DNA of 64,000 bases from Fimbriiglobus ruber (lineage in GTDB: Bacteria > Planctomycetota > Planctomycetia > Gemmatales > Gemmataceae): assembly GCF_002197845.1 (NCBI RefSeq), contig NZ_NIDE01000018.1, forward strand, positions 1-64,000, in the 5' to 3' direction. Shown here piece after piece: positions 8,333 to 17,265 of the stretch (position 1 is the first letter of the stretch; each line of letters begins with the position of its first letter). The notes under the pieces were generated by a model. That model saw only the letters and a list, made by a program, of their open reading frames with translations, searched no databases and was not told the origin of the DNA. The position numbers and the translations under genes were made by a program.

Positions 8333-8539
8333 ATGCCCGACACGCCCGCCGATCGCGTTGTTTTTGACGAGCTTCATGTCACCCTGCTGGTCCACCGCGC
8401 CCTGTCCGACACCGCCGTCGAGCGAGCCCACCGGGTCATCGGCGGCCGGAGGTTCGTGGCCCAGGTGCGGCGAGCCGTCGCCGCCGTCCTGAGCCAGCAC
8501 CTGCCGCGCGGGCGGGTGACCGTCGTCGTGACCCGGTAA
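8333..8539 (+). CDS. Small hypothetical protein (68 aa)
   Basis: ATG 8333 follows CCGGAGCTTGCC, which gives a GGAG ribosome site seven bases upstream. The product (DRVVFDELHVTLLVHRALSD, RRFVAQVRRAVAAVLSQHLP) alternates short strands and basic helices, with no membrane segment. Similar short proteins occur in planctomycetes as far as I recall, but I know no function. It stands alone between the interrupted membrane gene and the GYF_2 gene, on the same strand. The 200 bases before it contain nothing I can name. Confidence 0.5.
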   Translation: MPDTPADRVVFDELHVTLLVHRALSDTAVERAHRVIGGRRFVAQVRRAVAAVLSQHLPRGRVTVVVTR

Positions 8540-8591
8540 CCGTCTTCGCGGCGTTGACTCCCCGCCCCATTACCACCGAGGTTTATGATCG

Positions 8592-9404
8592 ATGCCACCG
8601 TCTCCGAATGACTGGCTGTTGACCGGCCAGGTTCCGGCCGGCCCGTTCGCGCTCGACCAGATCCGCGGCCGGCTTGCCGCTGGCCAACTCGCGGCCGACA
8701 CCCCCGTCTGCCCGGTCGGCGGGACCGCCTGGGTGCCGATCGGCGACGTTCCCGGCCTCGGCAGTCCGGCTCCCTCACCCGCCCCCGGTGGCGCAACGAC
8801 CTCGTCCGATCCCCGGCGAAGTGTTCCGGTCGTAGCCCGGGTCGCTCTGGTGCTTACGGCCGTCGCGCTCGGGTACACGGCGTACGACCGACTCCACCCG
8901 CCGACCCCGCGCGAGGTCGTCGACCGGTTCGACCGCGCGGCGACCGCGGACGAGGCGGCCCGGGTCGCGAGCCGGCGGTTCGCCCCGGTCGCCCGGGCCG
9001 CCGGCGGATACCAGGTCGGGTTTCACGGCCGGGCGTACGACGACGCGGCCGGCCGGTCGGTCGTCGCCGAGGTGGTCTTCCACCTGATCGACGAGGACGG
9101 GTGGAAGGTCGACGACGTCGTCTTCGTGACGTACGACGGGCGACCCCTGGATCCGCCGGTTTCGCTCGCCGCGAGCCACCCTTCCGCGGGCGATTCCGCG
9201 ATCCCTCCCCCGCACGCGGCGACTGACCGGGTCTGGAAAGCCCAGCTGGTATTCGTTCTCACCGCCCTCAAGACCCTACCCGAGTGGTGGGCCAAGACCG
9301 GCAAGCCGATCGCCCTCGCGGTCGTCGCGGTCGTCGCGGTCATCGCGGCGGTCGTGGCCGTGGTTCGGGAAGCAATCGGCTCGCGGCGGAACGGGGCCGG
9401 GTAG
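8592..9404 (+). CDS. GYF_2-domain membrane protein
   Basis: A protein of 270 residues. The first 55 residues (NDWLLTGQVPAGPFALDQIR, AADTPVCPVGGTAWVPIGDV) match the GYF_2/DUF4339 pattern, in which a short sheet with conserved G-P-F and W presents a binding surface, often at the N-terminus of bacterial membrane proteins. A proline/serine linker and a first transmembrane helix (VARVALVLTAVALGYTAYDR) follow. A domain of about 110 residues with VVAEVVFHLIDEDGWKVDDV comes next. A second helix (IALAVVAVVAVIAAVVAVVR) ends in a basic tail. ATG 8592 is favoured by GAGG about 10 bases upstream. It appears to be the last gene of the cassette, followed by a terminator. Confidence 0.75.
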   Translation: MPPSPNDWLLTGQVPAGPFALDQIRGRLAAGQLAADTPVCPVGGTAWVPIGDVPGLGSPAPSPAPGGATTSSDPRRSVPVVARVALVLTAVALGYTAYDRLHPPTPREVVDRFDRAATADEAARVASRRFAPVARAAGGYQVGFHGRAYDDAAGRSVVAEVVFHLIDEDGWKVDDVVFVTYDGRPLDPPVSLAASHPSAGDSAIPPPHAATDRVWKAQLVFVLTALKTLPEWWAKTGKPIALAVVAVVAVIAAVVAVVREAIGSRRNGAG

Positions 9405-9556
9405 AAAGACGGGGGGCGGGCGGCAGCGGCTGTGGCCCCGCCCGACCCCGTCATCTCGAAAGTGCCGGTCAGCTGGGATCGTGTGCGACGGGACCGCTCC
9501 GAGCGTGGATCCCGCGGGACCCACGACGGTCCTCGCGTCAGCCCTCGAACGAGGCA

Positions 9557-9592
9557 AAAGGGCGTGGCGTGGTCGGAGTAGCCGCCCTTTTT
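9557..9592 (+). terminator. Probable rho-independent terminator
   Basis: AAAGGGCG at 9557-9564 pairs with CGCCCTTT at 9583-9590, and a run of five T ends at 9592. It lies 150 bases past the GYF_2 gene stop and probably ends the cassette transcript. Confidence 0.55.
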
Positions 9593-10107
9593 CTTAGCCG
9601 TCGGGCCCGAGTCCATGGGTTGTCGTGATGCGGTTGATCGACGGGACCGAGGAAGCCAAGCGTGCAGGGCCGTCCATGGTCGTGCTTACCATCCCGAATT
9701 TGTCGGCGCGAAGAGTTCCGATCCCTCCCTCGGTCTGCCGATCGCCTGCAATTCTTGTTGGTGCCGCCGCGGTCAGACCGTAGTCATTCCACCGCCGCAC
9801 GAGGTGCCGGACGGGGACGGCGGACAACCAGACCACGTCGGCCGCCGCGCCTGGGGTGCGAGGAAAATCGGTCTGGGCCAAGAGCCAAAAGCCACAGGGC
9901 ATGTCGCCGGACCTTCTTGACACGTTGACGGGTCGCCGAATATGGGTCCAGAGTTTGATGATCAGCAGAGGACGGAGGTGCAGTAAGCAGTGTTGGGAGT
10001 CCTTCACGCAGCATTGAGTTGTGGCTACAGCACAGGGAATCACCGGGTTCGGTATTAGACGTTTGTGAACCACAATCGCTGTCAGAATCGCATCCAATCA
10101 TTGCACG
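9593..10107. other. Stretch without a supported gene
   Basis: Open frames exist on both strands (for example 9594-10097 on the - strand), but none has a convincing ribosome site or recognisable domain. Base composition is less GC-rich than the neighbours. It may be a remnant of a former mobile element or gene; I cannot assign it. Confidence 0.4.
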
Positions 10108-11190
10108 TCAGAGTGCCTTGGGTTCGCCAATACTGATGAGTCGCGCGACGTCGTCCGATTTGAACCCCAACAATGTTGGGCGGACCGTCTCGGCCAGGAC
10201 AACGACGTCGTACAGTTCCGTCACCATCCCTTCGACTCGGACCCAGTGGGCTACTTCGCCGGTGGCCAAATCGACGACGACCAACCCGCACCAGGCGTCC
10301 GCCCCACGGCGGGCCAACTCGTCTCCCAAGGCCAGCCCGCCGAAGGTCCGGTCGTGCCGCGGCTTCGAGAGCCCGACGACAGCGTACCCCCCGACGAACG
10401 CGAGCCCGCGGGCATAACCCGGGCAGAACGCCACCGGCTCGAACCATCCCGCCCGGACGTCTACAACCCCGAGATAACCAGTCCCGCTGTTGAGTAGCCA
10501 CGGCCGATCGTCGGGGCCAACCCGCGGCGAGTGGGGCATCGAGAGGCCGCCGGCCACCACCTTGTCAATTCGGACATCGACCAGTATCCCACCGTCCCGC
10601 CGCCGGTCCCGCCATCCGTCCGCCACATCGGTTGTGCCGACGGCGGTGACGTACGCCACACGACCGCCTTCCAGAGCCAACCCGTTCAGGTGGCAGCGGT
10701 CCTCGGGGGCCAGCCGGGAGAGCCATGTCGGCTGCCATAATGGGGTGAAGCTATTGTGGTCCGACAGTGTGGCCAGGCACCCGAATTTGGTGTTGACGAA
10801 TACGACCCGGCCACCAGCCTCGACGACCACGTCATGGGCGTCGAGGTCGGCGGTGGTGTGGCCGGTCCGGGGGACGTACAACCGATCGTGCCCGTCGTGG
10901 ATGGCCCCAGGTTGTAGGGCGTCCGTGAACCGCCACAGCTGAAAACGGGTGGCGAGCCACAAGGTCCGGGCGTCGGGGGCCGCCCACAGGCCCATGCAGC
11001 GGTCGAACGTCCGCTCGCGGACGTCGAGCCGGCCGTCGGACTGGCGACCAAGGAGGAATAGCTTGCCGGACTGGTAGGTGGTGAAGCCGAGGCTGACACG
11101 ATGCCGGGCCAGCCAATCCGGAAAATCTGGGGAACACAGGACGTCTATCCAGTCGCCGTCGCGTTGCGGCGGTCGCGGGGCATCGATCAC
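10108..11190 (-). CDS. TIGR03032/DUF4915-family protein
   Basis: About 360 residues with the repeated short blocks of a beta-propeller-like protein. The start of the homologous region is DWIDVLCSPDFPDWLARHRV. It is followed by LGFTTYQSGKLFLLG, VRERTFDRCMGLWAAPDART and LWLATRFQLWRF, which is the pattern I associate with TIGR03032. I chose GTG 11190, with AAAGG upstream on the - strand, because the longer frame to 11334 adds a basic stretch unlike the family. There is no signal peptide. The family is uncharacterised, so no function is assigned. Transcribed away from the FG-GAP gene. Confidence 0.7.
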   Translation of the reverse strand: MIDAPRPPQRDGDWIDVLCSPDFPDWLARHRVSLGFTTYQSGKLFLLGRQSDGRLDVRERTFDRCMGLWAAPDARTLWLATRFQLWRFTDALQPGAIHDGHDRLYVPRTGHTTADLDAHDVVVEAGGRVVFVNTKFGCLATLSDHNSFTPLWQPTWLSRLAPEDRCHLNGLALEGGRVAYVTAVGTTDVADGWRDRRRDGGILVDVRIDKVVAGGLSMPHSPRVGPDDRPWLLNSGTGYLGVVDVRAGWFEPVAFCPGYARGLAFVGGYAVVGLSKPRHDRTFGGLALGDELARRGADAWCGLVVVDLATGEVAHWVRVEGMVTELYDVVVLAETVRPTLLGFKSDDVARLISIGEPKAL

Positions 11191-11586
11191 GGGAGCGCCT
11201 TTCGCAAAAATAGCCCTGCGGCGGGGGACGGTCGGCCGACACGAGTTCGCGGCCCGCAGACACGCCCCTTGTTGAGTGTACGCCGCGTTATGACGAAATG
11301 CGGTCCGCCGATTCCGGACGGCGGCAGAGGACATTTATTCGCGGAATAGAACGATCTAGTTACGCGATACGCAAGGTCTATTAATAATTGGTATTAATTT
11401 CGGATATCGGTTCTGAGGATGACGATTAGGGGTTATTGCGTGAAGTTGACGACAAGGTAATTGACAATGCGGGCAGGTCGGCTAGCTTAGCCAAAATTAT
11501 CTTGTCCCGCTGCTCCTCGCCGTCAACCTCCATGTTGGCTGACGTGGTGGTCGAAGCCCCAATCTCGTTCCCGGCCCAGGTTTCTT
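11191..11586. promoter_or_regulatory. Divergent intergenic region with AT-rich core
   Basis: The 396 bases between the - strand DUF4915-like gene and the + strand FG-GAP gene become AT-rich at about 11340-11470 (TCTATTAATAATTGGTATTA), in contrast to the GC-rich surroundings. This is the expected place for divergent promoters. I see no clear -35/-10 pair or operator. Confidence 0.4.
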
Positions 11587-14500
11587 ATGCCGCACGCTTG
11601 GTGGTGTCGTCTGATCGGCCCGCGTCACGGGGCAAACTACCGCCCTGGCCAGTCTACTTTCCGGCGGCGGGGGAATGGGCTCGGTCTCGACGAACTGGAA
11701 CCACGGCAAACGCCGGTCGTATCGCTGTCCGTTGGCGACGCGTCGTTCAACCTGGCGACCGGGAGCACGGGGATCACGGTGACCCGGTCCGGCGACACCG
11801 CCCCCCAGGTGGCGGTGAACTACAGCGTCTCGGACGTCACCGCGGTCGCCGGGACGAACTACCAGGCGAGCCCGGCCACCGGGAAACTGACCTTCGCGCC
11901 GGGAGTGACCACCCAAACGATCCCCCTGGCGATCCTGCCGAACAACTTCGCGGAGGCGAGCCGGACGTTCTCCGTCGATCTAACGAGCGTCGCGGGCGTA
12001 TTGGGTACGCCCGCGACGCTCAGCTCCCAGCAGACGTTCGCCACCGGAAGTAAGCCGGTTTCGGTGGTGGTGGCGGACGTGAACGGGGACGGGAAGCCCG
12101 ACCTCATCGTCGCCAACTATGACTCGGGCACCGTGTCGGTCCTGTTGAACACAACGGCCGCGGGTGCGACGACCCCGTCGTTCGCCCCCCAGCAGACGTT
12201 TGCCGTCGGCAGTGGGCCGCACTCGGTGGTGGTGGCGGACGTGAACGGGGATGGGAAGCCCGACCTCATCGTCGCCAACTACGCCTCGGACACCGTGTCG
12301 GTCCTGTTGAACACGACGACCACCGGGGCAACGACCCCATCGTTCGCCGCCCAGCAAACGTTCGCCGTCGGCAGCTTGCCGGAGGCGGTGACGGTGGCGG
12401 ACGTGAACGGGGACGGGAAGCCCGACCTCGCCGTCGTCAACTTTGCCTCAAACAACGTGTCGGTCCTGTTGAACACGACGACCGCGGGGGCGACGACCGC
12501 GTCGTTCGCGCCCCAGCAAACGTTCGCCGTCGGCAGCTTGCCGGAGGCAGTGGCGGTTGCGGACGTGAACGGGGACGGGAAGCCCGACCTCGCCGTCGCC
12601 AACTACACCTCGGGCACCGTGTCGGTGTTGTTGAATACCACAACCACCGGAGCGGCGACCGCGTCGTTCGCCACTCAGCAAACGTTCTCGGTCGGCAGCG
12701 GCCCGCGCTCGGTGGCGGCAGCGGATGTGAACGGGGACGGGCAACCCGACCTCGTCGTCGCCAATTATGGCTCGAACACCGCGTCGGTGTTGTTGAATTC
12801 GACGATCACTGGGGCGACGACCGCGTCGTTCGCCACCCAGCAGACGTTCGCTACGGGCACCAAGCCGGATTCGGTGGCGGTGGCGGACGTGAACCAGGAC
12901 GGGCAACCCGACCTCGTCGTTGCCAATCACGACTCAAACACCGTGTCTGTGTTGCAGAGCACGACGACCGCGGGGGCGACGACCGCGTCGTTCGACACCC
13001 AGCAGACGTTTACCACCGGCAGCGGGCCGTTCTCGGTCGTGGCGGCGGACGTGAATGGGGACGGGCAACCCGACCTGGTCATCGCCAACCACGATTCGAA
13101 CACCGTGTCGGTGCTGGTGGGAGAACAGGTGACCCTCGGCGCCGCCGGCACCGTCACCATCGACAGCGCCCCGGTGGTCACGTCGATCGCCCCGGCCGGC
13201 GCCAACCCGACCGCCGCCACAAACGTCGCGTTTAGCGTGACATTCAGCGAACCGATTAGCGGGCTTACGGCGTCAAACTTCTCGCTCAGTGGCACCGCTA
13301 CCAGCGGGGCGTCGGTGGGTACGCCGACGACGACCGACGGCGGGCAGATCTGGTCGGTGCCGGTCACCACCGGACCCGAAGGGACGCTCGAACTCGACCT
13401 GTCCAACCCGGCCGGCATCTCCGACGCGGTGGGCAACAAGCTTTACGACTCGACCAGCGACAACGGGTCGGCGTTCACGGCGGTGAAAGGATCAGCGTAC
13501 ACGATCGACCGCACCGGGCCGACGGTGACCATCGGCCCGCCGTCGGCCCCGGTCGTGGACGGCGGCCCGCTGACGTTCGCGATCACTTACGCCGACCCGG
13601 ACTTCGCTACGAGCACCCTGACGGCCGCCAACGTGACGCTGAACGCGACCGGGACGGCCACCGGGACGGTGAGCGTCACGGGGTCCGGGACGGCCTGGTC
13701 GGTGACCATCTCCGGAATCATCGGGGACGGCACCCTGGGCATCTCGCTCGCCGCGGGAACGGCCACCGACACGGCCGGGAACGCGGCCCTGGCCGCCGGC
13801 CCGAGCGGGACGGCGGTCGTCGACAACACGCCCCCAACGGTTTCTGGCATCACCACCCTCGATCCCGGCGAGAGCCCCGGCACCGACTCGTTTACGGTCA
13901 CCTTCGACGAACCGGTGACCGGCCTGACCGCCGCCGACTTCAGCCTCGCGGGGAGCCTGGCTTCGACGTCCTCGGTGGCCGCGGTCAACCCCACGGGTAC
14001 GGCGGCGTCGGTCTCGTGGGTCATCGGTCTGGCGGTCGGCCCCGGGGGCGGGACCATTGCCCTGGTTATGTCGAGCGGGGTGGGGGTGGGCGATGACGCC
14101 GGTAACGCACCTGTCGGCCTACCAGTAACCGGCCCGACCTTGACGTACCCAACATCTGTCTCGCCGCCCCCGCCGGGTTCGCCGCCTGTATCCCCGCCGG
14201 GTTCGCCGCCCCCGGTGTCGCCACCGCCGGTTTCTCCACCGGGTTCGCCGCCGGTGTCGCCACCGCCGGTTTCTCCACCGGGTTCGCCGCCGGTGTCGCC
14301 ACCGCCGGTTTCTCCGCCGGGTTCGCCGCCGGCATCTCCCCCAGCGTCCCCACCGGGCTCGCCGCCTGTATCTCCACCGGGCTCGCCCCCGGCATCGCCG
14401 CCACCATCGAGTACCCCCTCGGTATCTCTCGTCGGTGCTAATCAGGTGGCGGTCGGGCCCGGCAACGGGGGAGGCGGGCAGGTCATCGTGTATAACGCGA

Positions 14501-15447
14501 ACGGGACACAGGCCTATACCGTCTTCCCGTTCGGAGATTCCTTCACCGCTGGCGTGCGGGTGGCGGTTGCCGACTTCAACGGCGACGGCGTCCCCGATCT
14601 CGTCGCCGCGACCGGGCCGGGTGTGACCAACCAGGTCGTGGTTTTGGACGGGAATACCCACCAAGTGCTCGCGTCGTTTTCCCCGTTCGAATCGACGTTC
14701 ACCGGCGGGCTGTTCGTCACGGTCGGCGACGTGAACAAGGATGGCGTACCCGACCTCGTCATCACCCCGGACCAGTCCGGCGGACCGGTCGTGGCGATCT
14801 ACGACGGCGCCTCGCTCGGGCAGAAACAGGTGGTCCAACTGGCCCGCTTTTTCGGCATCGCCGACCCGAACTTCCGCGGCGGTGCCCGGGCGGCCGTCGG
14901 TGATATTAACGGGGACGGCGTCGGAGACGTGATCGTGTCCGCCGGGTTCGGCGGGGGACCGCGGATCGCCATTTACGACGGGACCACGCTGGACCAAGCC
15001 ACGCCCAAGGAGTTGGTGCCGGATTTCTTCGCTTTCGACTCTTCGCTGCGGAACGGGGCGTTCGTCACCGCGGGGGACTTCACGGGGAAGGGGTACGCGG
15101 ACCTAGTATTTGGGGCCGGGCCGGGCGGCGGGCCACGGGTTCGGGTGATCGACAGCGCGCAACTGCTGGCCGCCGGGAACTTCGGCACCCTTGACAGCCC
15201 CACGGTGTCGGATGCCGGGATTGCCGATTTCTTCGCCGGAGACACGAGCAATCGTGGCGGGGTACCGGTCGCGATCGCGAACCTGGATGGAGACGCGAGA
15301 GCCGATCTGGTCACCGGGGCCGGGGCCGGGGCCGGCAGCACGGTGACCAGTTATTCCGGAATATCCCTGGCCGGTGGTGGAACGCCGGCCACGTTATTCG
15401 CAGTCGATGCCATTCCCGGCTTCAACGGAGGAGTGTTCGTCGGTTGA
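11587..15447 (+). CDS. Large FG-GAP/VCBS surface protein with Calx-beta and Ig-like domains
   Basis: A protein of 1286 residues, probably extracellular. The N-terminus is basic and carries LDELEPRQTP at residues 34-43, an LE-x-R motif typical of large secreted planctomycete proteins. In order: a Calx-beta domain (about 50-140, with VTAVAGTNYQASPATGKLTF); seven FG-GAP units (about 148-512) with the Ca-binding-like DVNGDGKPDL; Ig-like domains (about 535-850); a Pro/Ser linker (about 855-940); and C-terminal FG-GAP-like repeats (about 945-1286) with DFNGDGVPDL and DINGDGVGDV. It ends FNGGVFVG, without a PEP-CTERM-like hydrophobic anchor, so sorting by the nearby exosortase is not indicated. The FG-GAP units probably form a beta-propeller. 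The ligand is unknown. Confidence 0.85.
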   Translation: MPHAWWCRLIGPRHGANYRPGQSTFRRRGNGLGLDELEPRQTPVVSLSVGDASFNLATGSTGITVTRSGDTAPQVAVNYSVSDVTAVAGTNYQASPATGKLTFAPGVTTQTIPLAILPNNFAEASRTFSVDLTSVAGVLGTPATLSSQQTFATGSKPVSVVVADVNGDGKPDLIVANYDSGTVSVLLNTTAAGATTPSFAPQQTFAVGSGPHSVVVADVNGDGKPDLIVANYASDTVSVLLNTTTTGATTPSFAAQQTFAVGSLPEAVTVADVNGDGKPDLAVVNFASNNVSVLLNTTTAGATTASFAPQQTFAVGSLPEAVAVADVNGDGKPDLAVANYTSGTVSVLLNTTTTGAATASFATQQTFSVGSGPRSVAAADVNGDGQPDLVVANYGSNTASVLLNSTITGATTASFATQQTFATGTKPDSVAVADVNQDGQPDLVVANHDSNTVSVLQSTTTAGATTASFDTQQTFTTGSGPFSVVAADVNGDGQPDLVIANHDSNTVSVLVGEQVTLGAAGTVTIDSAPVVTSIAPAGANPTAATNVAFSVTFSEPISGLTASNFSLSGTATSGASVGTPTTTDGGQIWSVPVTTGPEGTLELDLSNPAGISDAVGNKLYDSTSDNGSAFTAVKGSAYTIDRTGPTVTIGPPSAPVVDGGPLTFAITYADPDFATSTLTAANVTLNATGTATGTVSVTGSGTAWSVTISGIIGDGTLGISLAAGTATDTAGNAALAAGPSGTAVVDNTPPTVSGITTLDPGESPGTDSFTVTFDEPVTGLTAADFSLAGSLASTSSVAAVNPTGTAASVSWVIGLAVGPGGGTIALVMSSGVGVGDDAGNAPVGLPVTGPTLTYPTSVSPPPPGSPPVSPPGSPPPVSPPPVSPPGSPPVSPPPVSPPGSPPVSPPPVSPPGSPPASPPASPPGSPPVSPPGSPPASPPPSSTPSVSLVGANQVAVGPGNGGGGQVIVYNANGTQAYTVFPFGDSFTAGVRVAVADFNGDGVPDLVAATGPGVTNQVVVLDGNTHQVLASFSPFESTFTGGLFVTVGDVNKDGVPDLVITPDQSGGPVVAIYDGASLGQKQVVQLARFFGIADPNFRGGARAAVGDINGDGVGDVIVSAGFGGGPRIAIYDGTTLDQATPKELVPDFFAFDSSLRNGAFVTAGDFTGKGYADLVFGAGPGGGPRVRVIDSAQLLAAGNFGTLDSPTVSDAGIADFFAGDTSNRGGVPVAIANLDGDARADLVTGAGAGAGSTVTSYSGISLAGGGTPATLFAVDAIPGFNGGVFVG
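12028..13161 (+). repeat. Seven tandem 162-bp units encoding FG-GAP repeats
   Basis: A CAGCA(G/A)ACG start recurs at 12028, 12190, 12352, 12514, 12676, 12838 and 13000, exactly 162 bp apart (54 residues each). Units share QQTFA.GS.P.SV.VADVNGDG.PDL and differ by point changes only, with no length drift across seven copies. The last unit loses similarity after about 13124. Confidence 0.9.
14158..14418 (+). repeat. Pro/Ser-rich linker with 39-bp repeats
   Basis: Encodes a low-complexity linker with a 13-residue unit (SPPPVSPPGSPPV) repeated about three times, then degenerate PPGSPPAS units. It separates the Ig-like part of the FG-GAP protein from its C-terminal propeller. Such repeats are prone to copy-number change. 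Confidence 0.85.
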
Positions 15448-15493
15448 AGCCGGCATCATCTTGTAAATACTCACTGATCGTGCGCGCCCCTAC

Positions 15494-17230
15494 ATGAGTC
15501 CCGAGCCACAGACATCGCCGTCCCTGGACCCACCCGCTGGCGGCGAGCGTCCGCTCGGGGCAGGAATCAACTGGGAAGATCCGAACTCGCCGCTCGCTCT
15601 GCTCTACATGACGTCCGGCGGGGTGGCTGCGGTCGTCGTTCTTGGGCTGGCCTTTCTTCTGCTCTCCGTCGGACCGCTGTGGCATACCGATTTCTGGGTT
15701 CACTTGAAATACGGCGAGTGGATCGCCTCCCATCACACCCTTCCCGACCGCGAATCTCTCAGTCCGTTCATGGACAAGGACGCGCCGTTTTTCGACCCGC
15801 AGTGGCTCTCCCAACTTGGATACCAGGCACTTTTTCGGGTCGGGGCGTCCCTCGCCGGTGGTGACGACCGCAGTCGGTTGGAAGGCGGGGTCGAGGTGAT
15901 CCGCCTGGCTCACCTGTGTACCGCGATCGCGACCGTCGGGTTGTTGGGATTAGCTTACCGGCGGGCGAGCGGGTCTGCCGGGTGGGCGGTCGGGGCGATG
16001 GTCATGGTGATCGTGTTAATGTTGTCGTCCTTCGCCGTCCAGCGGCCGCAGGCGCTCGCCCTGATATGCTTCGCCGCCATCCTCTGCGGGCTGAGCCGTC
16101 CGATCCCGACGCGCCGGGCGGTCGTCTGGATACCGCTGGCCTGTGCCCTCTGGGTCAACCTGCACGGGTCGTTCCCGGTCGGGCTCGGCTTGGTCGGCGC
16201 GGCCCTCGTGGGCCGTGTCGCACAGGTCGTCTGGGCGGCCGGATATTCGGCGGTGCGGCGCGACGCAGCAACTCGCCGGCTCGGGCTCATGCTCCTGCTC
16301 TGCTTGGCGGCGACCGTGATCAACCCGTACGGGCCGTCAGTCTATCCCCGGCTGGCGACGTTCGCGACCCACCCCAACTTGCGGACCATGATCGAATGGC
16401 AGCCGATGGACTTCGGCAGTTTGCGAGGGGGCCAGTGGGTGTACCTGGCGACCGCGGCGCTCGTAATTATCACACCACTGGCGACTCGCCGGATGTACTC
16501 CCCGACGCAACTCGTCGTGATCGTGGCGTTCGCGGTGTGGCCGCTGTTCCACCAGCGGGCGCTCAACTGGTGGTTGCCGCTCGTGCCGTGGGCCGTCACC
16601 CCCCTGTGGGCGACCGCGAACTGGAGGTCGCAACCGACCGCCCTAGCGAGCGGAGCGAGTTTCCGAAAGACCGCGATTGCCGCCGTGCTTGTGGCTTTCG
16701 TGGCGGTGGTCTCGCCGGCTTCGGGTTGGATCAAGTCCGGCCGCCCGCGTCCGCTGTCCGCGTCCCTCCACCGCGGAACCCCGAACGATATCGCGGCGGT
16801 CCTGGCCGGCCGACCGGCGGTCGACGAGACCCGGGTAGTGGGGTTAGCTCGGGTAGTCAAGGAGTGGTATGGGGGGCGGCTAACGGGAGCGGTTTTCGCG
16901 AGCGAAACCCAGGGGGAGTACCTGTTGTGGGCGCTGCCGCCCGACACCCCGGTGATGATGTGTAACCACGCCCAGGCCTACCGTCCCGACTACTGGAATG
17001 CCTGCCTGGCCATCAAACGTGCGGCACCGGGGTGGGCGGAAGCACTCGCCGAGAACCGGGTCGGCGTCGTGGTCGTGGAGACGGACTTCCATCCCGACCT
17101 CTGTGCGGCTCTCCGGAACCAGCGCGAATGGCGAGTCGTCGTGGACGAAACGGGCGTGCCGGCACGCGACCCTTACGCCCGGTTGTTCGTGGCCGTTCGC
17201 GTGCCGCAAGCGAACGCGGGTACGGAGTGA
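15494..17230 (+). CDS. Multi-pass membrane protein, glycosyltransferase-like (GT-C-type topology)
   Basis: A protein of 578 residues with about ten hydrophobic helices between residues 40 and 430, then a soluble C-terminal part of about 150 residues. After the first helix, HTDFWVHLKYGEWIASHHTL and the following PDRESLSPF resemble the D-x-W-x-H-L-x-x-G-x-W-I segment found in polytopic proteins related to GT-C sugar transferases. The resemblance is local, so enzymatic activity is not shown. It starts 46 bases after the FG-GAP gene stop at ATG 15494 and runs convergent to cpaB. Attachment of sugar to secreted proteins is one possibility, as pure inference. Confidence 0.55.
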   Translation: MSPEPQTSPSLDPPAGGERPLGAGINWEDPNSPLALLYMTSGGVAAVVVLGLAFLLLSVGPLWHTDFWVHLKYGEWIASHHTLPDRESLSPFMDKDAPFFDPQWLSQLGYQALFRVGASLAGGDDRSRLEGGVEVIRLAHLCTAIATVGLLGLAYRRASGSAGWAVGAMVMVIVLMLSSFAVQRPQALALICFAAILCGLSRPIPTRRAVVWIPLACALWVNLHGSFPVGLGLVGAALVGRVAQVVWAAGYSAVRRDAATRRLGLMLLLCLAATVINPYGPSVYPRLATFATHPNLRTMIEWQPMDFGSLRGGQWVYLATAALVIITPLATRRMYSPTQLVVIVAFAVWPLFHQRALNWWLPLVPWAVTPLWATANWRSQPTALASGASFRKTAIAAVLVAFVAVVSPASGWIKSGRPRPLSASLHRGTPNDIAAVLAGRPAVDETRVVGLARVVKEWYGGRLTGAVFASETQGEYLLWALPPDTPVMMCNHAQAYRPDYWNACLAIKRAAPGWAEALAENRVGVVVVETDFHPDLCAALRNQREWRVVVDETGVPARDPYARLFVAVRVPQANAGTE

Positions 17231-17265
17231 GCGAGACCGCCAACGGGCCTCGGCCCGTCGGTCGG

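Noticed and set aside
9594-10097. 167-codon - strand frame after the cassette terminator
   Set aside because: It has no ribosome site, no domain and mixed composition. It could be a remnant, but I cannot support it as a gene.
14158-14418. Pro-rich 39-bp repeats as a CRISPR-like array
   Set aside because: They are contiguous with no spacers and encode an in-frame Pro/Ser linker of the FG-GAP protein.
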